A DNA stretch of 64,000 nt from Trachythela sp. YZ-2020 (Eukaryota > Cnidaria > Anthozoa > Malacalcyonacea > Clavulariidae): positions 1,178,001 through 1,242,000 of the forward strand of contig JADLSH010000073.1 of assembly GCA_016169945.1 (NCBI GenBank), read 5' to 3'. The position numbers were made by a program, and so were the translations under genes. Position 1 is the stretch's first letter. Each line of letters begins with the position of its first letter. The notes beneath the pieces are model-generated. The model was given only the letters and a program-made list of their open reading frames with translations. It was not told the origin of the DNA and did no database searches. Below, one piece after another: positions 1 through 9,613 of the stretch.

Positions 1-457
1 ATACATTTTGTTAGTTGTTTTGTTTGCTATTGGCATTGATTGCAAGTAATTGCGGTTTATAAATACGCGTATTATTTGTTTGGATTATTATACGTTTGGA
101 TTATTGTCTATTTGTTTTCGGAAAATATTTGCCGACCTAGTTTGAGAATTATCGCTTTCGGGAGTTTCAAAGACTGAATGGGTAAAGAACAACAACACAA
201 TCGTCAATCAGTAAGTTGCGTGCATATGTTAGGTTAAGACATGTGGGTATAGAGTATAAAAAGCGAGTGTATAGACAACTACACTAGCGTACCGGCGATT
301 TGAAGAGAGAGCTAATGAAAGGTTGAACATTTAAAGCTTTTATTATAAATTATTTAATAACAATATCGTATTTTTCATAAACTTCGAGATGGGCATGCGC
401 AGTAGTGCGACAATATTTCTCCCACAACCCAAAGGCAAAATATTTTCTATAAATGAA

Positions 458-572
458 GAGTCCGCAGTCCGCAGTCCGCAGTCCGCAGTCCGCAGCCCGC
501 AGTCCGCAGCCCGCAGTCCGCAGCCCGCAGTCCGCAGCCCGCAGTCCGCAGCCCGCAGTCCGCAGTCCGCGT
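458..572. repeat. GTCCGCA/GCCCGCA heptamer minisatellite
   Basis: About sixteen head-to-tail copies of a 7-base unit, GTCCGCA or GCCCGCA, partly alternating as a 14-base higher-order unit. Because 7 is not a multiple of 3 and the unit lacks stops in several frames, open frames run through it on both strands. Those frames translate into S-P-Q/A-V-R or A-D-C-G-L-R repeats and are not genes. Confidence 0.9.
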
Positions 573-768
573 TTTCCACCAAACCAAGGGGCTGCTTTTA
601 TGAAAGTTTCTCCGCCGCCAATTTGTCTGCGAGCTATTTTTAAGAACTTTCAAAACAATGTCAAATGTCAAAACAACAAAATCATCCCGCTTGCCGGAAT
701 GAAATTTTCTCATATAAACACAAGAAAAATCCATCCCGCTTACTGGGCTGGCTATAAACAGCTCCTAA

Positions 769-1165
769 GCACCGTGCAGTGCGTTTGGGGTTGAACATTA
801 GATTTCCTTTATATTTTCACCATGAGCTACGTTCATCCTAAAAGGTTTCAAGCCAATATTAAAATTTTTGAATTGTAATTCTTTTTCGCGTTTAATTTGA
901 CACTTTTTACTTCAGTGACTGGTGAGACTGAAATTTGACCACGGATACAGAGGTCAACTACAAGTCAAATTGTTTATAATATCTCGAGACATTTTGCGTC
1001 AAATTCAAAACTTTTTTCGCTGAATTGAGTTATACTCTCTTCCTCTTTTAGAATCTGGAAAGATTTTTAACGTATCATTTTTTTATGCTATGCATTTGCC
1101 ATCAACTGAGTCTCCATTTTCACTAGAATTCTCAAATTTGGCACCTAGTAAGAATCTAAAGCACT
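769..1165 (+). repeat. Interspersed repeat A, copy 1
   Basis: About 400 bases that recur in direct orientation near 3818-4240, and partly inverted at 3078-3339. Shared blocks include the run GGTTTCAAGCCAAT and the run TCTGGAAAGATTTTTAAC. No coding capacity is seen. It is an unclassified middle-repetitive element. Confidence 0.7.
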
Positions 1166-2690
1166 TTTTGGGTTAAAGTAGAATACTTGAAGTTATGTTA
1201 TCTGCATAAAACTTGTCGGAAAAGAAAATTGAACATGTACATAAATTTATAATAAAGGCTATACTTAGTGTTGTTGTTTACCTTCTTGTCAACCGGAAGG
1301 TTGCACGGAGATTTCTATAAGCGATTAAATTATGTTCCAAACTTCAGATTTGAAGCCAAATTATATCCTGCAAGTACGTTTCAACTTTCAAGTTGAACTG
1401 ATTTTTTTTGCAAAGCTGTATTTCTTCAGAAGATAAATAACCCGGTAAAAATTTGCAAGACAATTGTTTGTGTTCATCGAGTTGAACCATTTTCAAAAAT
1501 TTGCAGAAAAAACCCAAAACAATATAACAGAACATTGTAAAATTCTTAACAGTTTTTTGTATTGAATGAATGAATGAATATATTTGGTTTGTCACAAAAA
1601 AAGCATACATTATATTTAATACAATAAATCAGTAATACTGTTAAATTTGTGACAAGGAAGCCGAAAATTATAGAGACATTTTGAGCATACAACTAATACA
1701 TATTTACAACAACAACAACAACAAAAAACACAAGTAAACGTAATTATTTTAGTTCAAGTCTATATATACATGTAGCCTCCTCCGCAGGCAACTTGGTGGA
1801 AAACGGCAGAATTACGCAATAATTTCATAGGCATGAGGGAGTAACAGTGGATAGTGAGGGATAATTGGAGCTGGTCTGAAATAAAATCGCGGAGAGTTGC
1901 CTGCCAAAAATCGCAAGTTGAGGACCGATCACTTCACCATTGTGGACCTGTCACTTCACCCCGGGTACCCTAGGGAGGTTTTGTCACCACGATACGAGTG
2001 GAGAAATATAAAAATATACGAATGCGAGGAATGATCTACAATTTACGCGATCAAAATCTGCTTTTTACTTCATATTCTAAGGATAAACTACGGCCAAAAT
2101 AATTATCAGTATTACGAAGAAAGAGGGAGCGCTTATAGGCGTTATAGCGTGTTTATACCTACTTGCGGAATCGAACACAATCAAGTTTTGGAATGTTTAC
2201 AATTAGATTGACAAATTGTAATGATGTATTAACTAGTATTAACAGAATTCCTCGAGGTCTCTAGTTCAATTCAACGAACAGAATTAAGAGATATTTAATC
2301 TGTACAGTATGCTATATTATCTTTTTAAAAGCAGCGCGATAGAGAGACACGAATATGGTTTAAAATATTGTGTGTAGGAGGGGAAGGATGTCAAATCATA
2401 TTCCTGTGTTTGAACTGTGGTTTTGATACAATTTTAAATGTCATTATGTGATGATATCTCTGGAAGTTTGACCGCCAGTTATTTTAAGAAACAATGTAAA
2501 AAGACCAGGGACTCTGACAGGTTTTTGTAAAGTTCTGTACTGAAAAGAGTGTATTAATATGTTTCGAGTGAGCCAGCTGCAAGTTGCTGAGCATTAACTG
2601 CAAGTTCGGTATATATAGTAGAAGGTGTCAGTAGATGCAATACTCAAATGGAAATTTATATACAATTTTTAGACCTAGCCAGGAGCAGTT
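1166..2690. other. Gene-free stretch
   Basis: AT-rich non-coding sequence. It contains a short (CAA)n tract near 1708-1730 and a degenerate (AATG)n run near 1562-1580. No exon with plausible splice sites was recognised on either strand. Confidence 0.5.
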
Positions 2691-2699
2691 GCGAAGAAT

Positions 2700-2782
2700 G
2701 CAACTTAGGCCCTCTGGCAGAAATTGAACCTGCGGCCCTGCGATTCCGGTGCAGCGCTCTAACCAACTGAGCTATCTGGTCC
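2700..2782 (-). repeat. tRNA-derived SINE head
   Basis: On the minus strand this reads as a tRNA-like promoter. It has an A-box with a D-arm (GCTCAGTTGGTTAGAGC), an anticodon-like stem-loop, and a B-box/T-arm (GGTTCAATT flanked by GCAG and CTGC). The acceptor halves do not pair properly and loop position 33 is C rather than T. It is therefore read as a SINE head or dead tRNA rather than a working tRNA gene. Confidence 0.65.
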
Positions 2783-3077
2783 AGTGGCTGAAAAATCTAA
2801 ACGCTGCCGTAGCACTGATCAGCTGCGCCTGCTCGCGCTTCTCATGTGACTCCGTAGTGACGTTGCCTGATGACGTAGTAGAATTAATATCTTTCATGAA
2901 GTGAATGATGAAACAATTATTGAACCTGGTTATCCAAAATATCGTTATTTGTCAGTTGCTTGCAGACAAATTATTTGCCTCTGCCAAGATAAATTATTTG
3001 GTCTGTTCGCCACTGACAAATCACGATATTTTCCTCAACCTCGTCCAATAATTGTATATTAACACCATAAGTGCTTT

Positions 3078-3339
3078 AGATTTATACTAGGTGCCACATT
3101 TGAGAATTTTCTATCTAAATTTTGTAACTAATCGGAATTTGCTTGCGTAATGAAAATGGAAGGCAAATGCTTGGCATAAAAAAGTTGTACGTTAAAAATA
3201 TTTCCATATTCAAAAAGAGGAAGAGTATAACTCAATTCAAAACTTCTCGAGATATTATAAACAATTTGAAGTGTATTTGAACGCCGTATCCGGGGTCGAA
3301 TTTCAGTCTCGCCTGAGACTGTCAAAACTCGAAACAAAA
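3078..3339 (-). repeat. Interspersed repeat A, inverted copy
   Basis: The reverse complement matches about 3940-4240, including ATGCCAAGCATTTGCCTTCC and the AATTCTCAAATGTGGCA block. With that segment it forms a long inverted repeat around a roughly 600-base spacer. The small open frame here is a by-product of the repeat. Confidence 0.7.
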
Positions 3340-3817
3340 AATATTAAAAAAATTCAAAGACCAAGTTAACTTGTTATTTTGCCGTATAAACGTCCAGTGT
3401 TTGAAAAGGACAGCAATGCAGAAGCAAAACCGACTCATTATTACTTTCGATAATTTCAGAATTGTTCAATTTTTGCCCGCAAAAATAAACCGGATAAAAT
3501 AATTGTAATTGACAATACACAGTATAAAGTAGACAGCACAGTCTGCTGATCAAGCATTTTAAAATTCATTTTGTGTACAATATAGTTTTAACAGCTTTTC
3601 AAAATAATGCTGATATCATTTTCAAAACTCAATAACTCAAGCAGAAATAACTGGATCGACTCAAAATATTTTGTGAACACTCGTAGTAACAATATATGGA
3701 ACATATAAAACAGGTACTGTAGCTTTGTAGTTTTAATTCAAGAATGTTGTATCATTACGTGCACACGACGAATAGTTGCAGACAAAACAAACCATTTGAG
3801 GGGCTGTCTCACTAGAA

Positions 3818-4240
3818 CCATGCAGTGCGTTTTAGGTTGAAAATCGGATTTCCTTTATATCTTGGCCATGAATTACCTTTATCCTAAAAAGTTTCAAGCC
3901 AATGTTAACATTTTTTAATGCTCATTTTTTTTCGAGTTTTGACACGTTTCAATTCAGGCGCTTCCGCTGACGAGAGTGAAATTCGACTCCGGATAAAGAG
4001 GTCAACTACACAAGAAATTGTTTTTATTATCTCAGGAAGTTTTGTGTCAAATTGAAAACTTTTTTCGCTGAATTAAGTTATACTCTTCCTCTTTTATAGA
4101 ATCTGGAAAGATTTTTAACACGCACGTTTTTTTATGCCAAGCATTTGCCTTCCAACTGAGTCTCCATTTTCACTACGCAAGCAACTTCAGATTCGTTACA
4201 AATTTATACAGAAAATTCTCAAATGTGGCAACTAGTAAGA
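3818..4240 (+). repeat. Interspersed repeat A, copy 2
   Basis: Direct-repeat partner of 769-1165 and inverted partner of 3078-3339. It lies on the downstream side of the proteasome-activator exons on the minus strand, so it probably sits in an intron of that gene or just beyond it. Confidence 0.7.
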
Positions 4241-4376
4241 ATCGGACCGGTCTTATTGGGTACAGTTAACGCTTCAAACTACAATACACAGTAAATTACA
4301 AAATACAGTAAACAGTTCAAAGTAGACAGTACAAGTAGAGTACAGTTCTGTACAAGTAATTGTAACTGTAACTCAC

Positions 4377-4440
4377 CATTCTGCACAGCAGTTTTATTTA
4401 ACAGTTCTTCATCCTCAATCTTTCTCTTTTTTGTTGAAGG
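4377..4440 (-). CDS. PSME3-like: PA28/PSME3-like proteasome activator, exon 5
   Basis: Internal exon of 64 bases with a strong acceptor (TTTTGTTTCAG) and a consensus donor (GTGAGT). It enters in phase 0 and leaves in phase 1. The translation starts PSTKKRKIEDEEL, a basic cluster followed by an acidic stretch. In PA28-gamma the equivalent place, just after the N-terminal helix, holds a KKRR-type sequence, so the position and character match. The remaining exons, which should encode the conserved C-terminal helices and activation loop, were not found at lower coordinates. They probably lie outside the window or beyond a long intron. Confidence 0.65.
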
Positions 4441-4610
4441 CTGAAACAAAATTACAGTACCATTATTTACCTGATTTAGTGATTACACTGTACAGTGTGT
4501 AATAACTAGTGATGGACTGTAATCAATATTTTAACTTAACAAAAGATCTGGTCGGAATTGGAACTGTGTGTATTTGTCATATGTAGGGAAAAACATTTAA
4601 TTAATAATAC

Positions 4611-4703
4611 CTGAGCATCATTCTCCAAAACCAACGGATGTACTATAGGTAAAATAATATCGTTATCAATTTTCTTCAGATCTGTTAGGTTAAACTTGTC
4701 TTT
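4611..4703 (-). CDS. PSME3-like: PA28/PSME3-like proteasome activator, exon 4
   Basis: Exon of 93 bases (31 codons, phase 0 at both ends) between the acceptor GTTTAACAG and the donor GTATTA. It encodes KDKFNLTDLKK followed by a segment ending HPLVLENDAQ. This resembles the PA28 segment in which a short helix leads into a proline-rich D-L-P-x-P-x-P stretch. The joins to the exons on either side keep frame, which supports a real spliced gene. PA28-gamma forms a heptameric nuclear cap that activates the 20S proteasome without ATP; that role is family knowledge, not seen here. Confidence 0.7.
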
Positions 4704-4854
4704 CTGTTAAACAAAAAATGTGAAACAGTTAAATTAACATATTTACACCACCGGATTTCTGAAGTGCTGAATGAATGGGGGAAAATAGCAATAACTACAA
4801 GTACAAAAACAACATCTGATATTTGCATAGCTCAAACTATAGCTATAGTCTTAA

Positions 4855-5001
4855 GGCTCTTTTCCACTCATCGCAAAACCAACTCGCAAACTCGCTGCGA
4901 GTTCTTGCATGTAATTAAAATAAACTGTCGAGCATTGTGATTGGATGAAAGTACTCGCAGCGAGCTTGCGAATTGGTTTTTGCGACGAGTGGAAAAGAGC
5001 C
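4855..5001. mobile_element. TTAA-flanked MITE
   Basis: A 147-base palindromic element bounded on both sides by TTAA (4851-4854 and 5002-5005). Its ends are inverted copies of GGCTCTTTTCCACTC and extend inward for about 50 bases through CTCGCTGCGAG. TTAA duplications are typical of piggyBac-type transposition. It lies in the intron between exons 3 and 4 of the proteasome activator gene. The open frame across it is not a gene. Confidence 0.75.
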
Positions 5002-5198
5002 TTAAAGATATGCTTAAGCATTGCAACAGATCAGGCAGATTTTAAGCCTGTTTTCCACAAGGCAAATTTTGTGCGATGCATTAAACCGACAGCAAGCAAA
5101 TTGACAAAATTTGCAACAAAAAATACTGTATTCAGTATTGAGATTCAAATAAACTAAGAGGGGCTTTAATGTAGGATTTATAGTAGTAAGTTACATAC

Positions 5199-5258
5199 CA
5201 AGAACCCATTGAGATAAATAACTTTAGTAGGGAAAACTTCCTTTATCAATTTTTGAGT
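5199..5258 (-). CDS. PSME3-like: PA28/PSME3-like proteasome activator, exon 3
   Basis: A 60-base, phase-0 exon (20 codons) with acceptor ATTTAG and donor GTATGT. It encodes TQKLIKEVFPTKVIYLNGFL. This aligns by eye with the PA28 N-terminal helix pattern, in which a hydrophobic helix carrying F-F-P-x-K is followed by a leucine-rich turn ending F-L. It is too short to stand out on its own. Its value is that it joins in frame to the neighbouring exons and matches the family over the whole run. Confidence 0.7.
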
Positions 5259-5846
5259 CTAAATATATGAGTGCATATACACATAAATAGAATTTGAATA
5301 ACTTTTTAGCGCGGAGGACATATATACCATACATGCTACAAGGGGGATATGTCAATAGATTGATGCAGTCTGCTGGAATCAAATAATTTTGGGTTTGGCG
5401 CCTAGGGATCAAGTCTTCGCAGGCAACAGACTGACGCTTGACCAAGATCGTGGTAAATATGCTTTAAAGTAGTTACGAGTTGAGCAAGTTATAGTATATG
5501 CATGAAGCCGACAAACAATTAAAATTTATAGTTACCGAACTAAAAATATGCATATTTAACATTTGTCATGTTAATGCTTAATGACTTCGGTTAAAACGGC
5601 TCGCATCTGATGATAGGTACACTTGCAGCTCACAACTGATCAATCCAAATTGCTTGCAGCTAGTTTTCCAACTTCTACCTTACTTGGTCATTTAACTCTG
5701 GCTAATGCCAGATTTTATTCATCAGGGAAAAAAGGTTTTTGGCATTGTTCGATTAATATGAAAATTGCAAAAGACCTTAAAATGTTCTATTGTAGTGAAT
5801 TGATGTGTTGTATTAATGAAATATTATACAGTACATGATTTTATAC

Positions 5847-5879
5847 CTTAGCACTGAACTCATCGCAATGCTCTTTGAC
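5847..5879 (-). CDS. PSME3-like: PA28/PSME3-like proteasome activator, exon 2
   Basis: A tiny phase-0 exon of 33 bases encoding VKEHCDEFSAK, between the acceptor CTGGTTTCAG and the donor GTATAA. In PA28 proteins the matching place near the N-terminus reads V-K-x-x-x-D-x-F-x. The assignment depends on the colinear series of five exons, not on this exon alone. Confidence 0.65.
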
Positions 5880-6064
5880 CTGAAACCAGGAAATAGGATT
5901 AGTTGACAGGTAGATGAACAGACATCGATTCACATCGTACAAATACAGTTCTACACAAGCACGTCGTTCATGAAAATGATTCTGAACCCTTCCTATCTCA
6001 ATTATGAAAAGCTCATTTCTAGATTGCTACAGGAGCAAAATCGTGATTTCACTGGGTTACAAAC

Positions 6065-6085
6065 CTTATCAGCAACAGAAGCCAT
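6065..6085 (-). CDS. PSME3-like: PA28/PSME3-like proteasome activator, first coding exon
   Basis: The start codon is at 6085-6083. The exon encodes MASVADK and then meets the donor GTTTGT in phase 0. PA28-gamma also begins M-A-S followed by a charged residue a few positions later. The assembled exons (MASVADK, then 5847-5879, 5199-5258, 4611-4703 and 4377-4440) give one frame with no stop across about 90 codons. Promoter elements were not identified. The 5' UTR is assumed to lie directly upstream, towards higher coordinates. Confidence 0.6.
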
Positions 6086-7565
6086 AAAACTTGTGAATAA
6101 AATCAGGAAAACAAATTAATGAAACGAATAAAAGATATATTTTATAAAACCAGTGTTAAATTCGTCCGGTCCTCATGCGAAAGAGAACAGGAATATATTT
6201 TGTTCGCGGGCTCAATGAAAGCGCCACAGGAAAAACGTCAGTGGTCAAAATGTTTATACTTTTTGCTTCCTATGCATTGAATGGACAGTTGTTCAATGGG
6301 ATTAAATTTCTTTATTGACGTTTTTACAGGTATTTTTAAATATATGTCTTCTCATAGCGCAGGTAATTGTGTTATATATTTTTCCACTGGATTTTTCTAA
6401 TTCTGTTCTTTGTAATTCATCGTACATTCGTATTTCTAATTTCAGCCTTTTGCATGGAAAAAATTAGCGTGGCGTATGGTCTATGACGTGCGTAGGCTAG
6501 GAATCAACTGAATTGTTTCGACCGCGGGGATCGTATCGACAAAATTGCGTCGATCCCTGAGACTTGTTCCATCATGTGAGCAGTTCGTGTGACATGTCGC
6601 TGGGACAAAATTAATATTCAACAACCAGAGAACATCAATTCACCAATGAGAGTTCTTGTCTATATGACTTGTCGCCTAGAAATGTCACTCCGTTTGACCA
6701 CAAGTCCCCAACCACACGTCCCCGCGAACAGTCTGTGATTTAACGCCTCGTGAGACCGAACCTTAAGAGTTGGCCTACTGTGTTTTATAGCTATATATCG
6801 GGTATACTGTTAATCCTTTATTAGGCTACCCCTCTGAAAGAAGGCTCCCCCTAACACGCCAATCCATTTTAGAGAATAAATCTATTAAGCCCCACTCTCT
6901 ATTAAGCCTCTTCCTCTCCCCTTCACAACGAAGAAACTTTTCCATTTCCCTGGAAGTTCATGTTAATTTATTCTCTCAGTCTACTTACTTTTATTTATTT
7001 CATTTCTTACTGTATTTTGCTAATCATAAATAAACATCGTCTCTATTATGCCCCCTAAATCAAATAAGCCTCCCCCGACCTCAAAAGGGCCTTCAATAAA
7101 TGACCCCGTATGGCTTAATCGGAGATCTACGGTTAACTTCTTGCTGGGCAACAGTACGTGGGAGGTTGAATTCCCTTGTTGCCGAGTAAAATCATCTGGC
7201 ACCGTGCTAGACAGATCAACAAAGTGGGGAAAGAGCATTAGTGTATTGACATTTCCCATATTCTAGAAATGATTCTGGGATGATATTTCACTATTGTTAC
7301 TGATCAGTATGACCAGAGTAGTGGGACAAATACCCAGGGTCCGAGGATGTTTAAAGCAGCCGGGAACTTTATAACTGGAAGCTTCCGTACACTGTTCACA
7401 CCAAAGTGCCCGTGTACGAGGGGGGGGGCATTCCCCACCCTGGCGTGTGACTGGGTCTGGAAGATCTGGGTCGACATAGTTACTTTACTCCTTAGATTCT
7501 TATTTGCTACTTAGTTACTTACATAAGAATCTTAAAGTTTCTTTCATATATTATCTATTCCATTC
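6086..7565. other. Gene-free stretch with repeat debris
   Basis: No exon was recognised. About 6480-6730 resembles a degenerate interspersed repeat rich in GACATGTCGC and GACTTGTCGC words. About 6830-7060 holds repeats of the CTATTAAGCC type, the reverse complement of words in the 62-kb minisatellite. The two open frames at 7020-7266 lie antisense to each other over the same repeat and have no recognisable product. Confidence 0.4.
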
Positions 7566-7574
7566 CTATGCAAT

Positions 7575-7770
7575 TCCAGATGTTTCCCAATAGCTAAACC
7601 CTGATGTTCTTCAATGCGTTGATGCAAGTGCCGGCATGTATAGCCGACATAATCTGTATCGCACAGATAACACTGGCATTGATATTTGATGAAACAATGC
7701 ATTTTGAGCTGAAAATGGAGTCGGTTCTTCTTCTTTCACTCTGATTTTGTCTTGGAGTTAGCACTGTATT
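7575..7770 (-). pseudogene. Penelope-like element remnant, GIY-YIG endonuclease
   Basis: A minus-strand frame contains CDTDYVGYTCRHLHQRIEEH followed by AIGKHL. This is the GIY-YIG nuclease signature of Penelope-like retroelements, with the Y-V-G-Y-T core, a downstream arginine and a conserved E-H. An in-frame stop precedes it and no reverse transcriptase is visible upstream, so it is a truncated relic. It differs clearly from the Penelope copy at 50.5-51.7 kb, so two different families are present. Confidence 0.65.
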
Positions 7771-8360
7771 AATATATACCCACGTTCATTCGAACTTCAA
7801 AATTGTATATCAAGATGATATCGAAAGGTCGTTCAACAAATCTATTATTATCGCAAATTTTTGTCTCTAAATGTTTTACGAAAAATTTACTGACACACAA
7901 CGATAACATGTTCTCATTATTTCAATTTGTCATATAGTGTTGTACTTGTCATCTTTCAAAAGTTACACCAACCTGCTCGTTACGTCTTGCACCGGAAGTC
8001 AAAGTATAACCTTAGGGGTAAGGAAACGATGTCTTTCTATACTTCCCTCGATCTCCCCAACTAAATAATTTCTTCCAGGACCATTATTTACGTTCGTACG
8101 GTCTTTGACTAAGACTTATTAATAAGATAATTCATTTAACTTTATTTCACCGGTATTAATACGTAGCAATACTTTACAAGTTGTTTGTTTTTCTTCTATT
8201 CCTATACATATCTTTAAATTCTATAATTTGTGTAATACTAGACGTGGTGGTAATGTAAACGTTAGTTAATAGTCCGGCTAGTAAGTTTGTAAGCTTGTTA
8301 GCTTGATATATAATGAGTAAAAGTTGTTTCCAAGCTTTATAACTCGGTAAATACTTCTTA

Positions 8361-8435
8361 GTCCCCGAACGGGGATCGAATTCGCGACCTCTTAGTTTCT
8401 AGATAAGCGCGCTAGCCAACTGCGGCACCGAGAAC
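8361..8435 (-). repeat. tRNA-like head of SINE, left copy
   Basis: The minus strand starts GTTCTCGGTGCCGCAG and ends in CGGGGAC. The acceptor halves pair over seven positions with two G-U pairs. The D-arm and the T-arm (GATTCGATCC type) are clear. The anticodon arm is disturbed (TCTAGAAACTA), so no amino acid can be assigned. It is best called a SINE head or tRNA relic. Confidence 0.6.
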
Positions 8436-8741
8436 TTAGGTTCTCGGCGAGAGGTTTTTCACGATGTGGTTCGAGTAATGATGTTATGTCTGCTTTCGTA
8501 CTTGAAGTGCGTATGAATTTTATAATTATAATTGTGTAATACTAGACGTGGTGGTAATGTAAACGTTAGTTATTAGTTTAATAAGTTTGTAAGCTTGGTG
8601 AATGAGTAAAAGTAACGTTTACATTACCACCACGTCTAGTATTACACAATTATAAAGTCATACGCACTTCAAGTACGGAGCAGCTAGACATAACATCATT
8701 ACTCGAACCAGTTCGCGAAAAATCTCTCGCCGAGAACCTGA

Positions 8742-8818
8742 GTTCTCGGTGGCGCAGTTGGTTAGCGCGCTTATCTAGAAACTAGAAGAGTTCGCGGATT
8801 CGATCCCCGCTCGGGGAC
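8742..8818 (+). repeat. tRNA-like head of SINE, right copy
   Basis: Inverted partner of 8361-8435. It has GTTCTCG at the 5' side and CGGGGAC at the 3' side, an A-box GGCGCAGTTGGTTAGCGC and a B-box TTCGATCCC. The anticodon stem is again abnormal, which argues against a functional tRNA gene. Confidence 0.6.
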
Positions 8819-9368
8819 TCAGAAGTATTTTCTGAGTAATAAAGCTTGAGAACAACTTTTAATCTTTAAATGTTACTCTCTTAGTTTCGTCAACTGATGG
8901 TACAACTTGTTCTTTAGATATTGCTGGAAAGGCAAACTGGGGTACCAAATCAATGTACAATTCTCGCTCAGTGGCTGTTGTGTTCAGCTTGTTCTTTGTC
9001 GGGTAAACTTGCATGGGCAAATCGGGGAAAATGGTCGGCGATGACTAGCATATATTCATATAGTTGATCCATAGCTTAGCTGGTCCGTTGGGTTCGACAG
9101 CACGTCTGAAACCGATAGAGGCTCGCGAATCGTATAATTCAACACATGCAAAAATTGTATTCGATCTAAACTATTTGAATCCTTCACCCAGCCTCCTCCG
9201 TAGGCATCTCTATAGGGGTTACTGTGGCTTAGTATACTGAGAAACCTAGCTCCTTTTTCTCACTTTGGCACAGATGATCTGGATAAAGATGTCTGCGGAC
9301 ACTGGGAATTATTTATTATATAGAGATTCCCGTGCAGTAGAAAAGTGAAATATCGTATCCTCACGGCG

Positions 9369-9400
9369 GACGATAATTTTCACATGTGAAAATTATCGTC
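9369..9400. repeat. Perfect 32-base palindrome
   Basis: GACGATAATTTTCACA and its exact complement meet at ACATGT. A weaker related copy (GACGATTTTTTTCACATGT...ATTATCGTC) follows within 60 bases. This looks like the core of a small palindromic repeat. Confidence 0.8.
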
Positions 9401-9613
9401 TCAACGTTTTGATTGGTCGGACGATTTTTTTCACATGTTGTGCAGAATTATCGTCTCAGCATTTTGATTGGCTAGTGTTTCGCTCTCAAAATTGTAAACA
9501 TGCATGGCGCACAGTTTTAGCGAAATCACCGAAGTGAGAATTTTATTGCATTTTTCGCTAATAAAGCGACTATATAACCACCAAGGAAAACACTCAAGGC
9601 TAAAAATACTTAA

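Larger units (their letters stand above)
8228..8870. repeat. Head-to-head inverted pair of tRNA-derived SINEs
   Basis: The left arm (about 8320-8570) and right arm (about 8608-8870) are inverted copies meeting near 8590. Both contain the block TAATACTAGACGTGGTGG and a tRNA-like head. A third, direct copy of that block lies at about 8231-8260. The pair could fold into a long hairpin. Confidence 0.75.

Noticed and set aside
343..794. Four overlapping frames on both strands encoding S-P-Q or D-C-G-L-R repeats
   Set aside because: They are produced by the heptamer minisatellite, which is open in several frames; there is no non-repetitive coding evidence.
2700..2782. Possible functional tRNA gene (also 8361-8435 and 8742-8818)
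   Set aside because: Abnormal anticodon arms, a poor acceptor in the first case, and repeat context point to SINE heads or tRNA relics.
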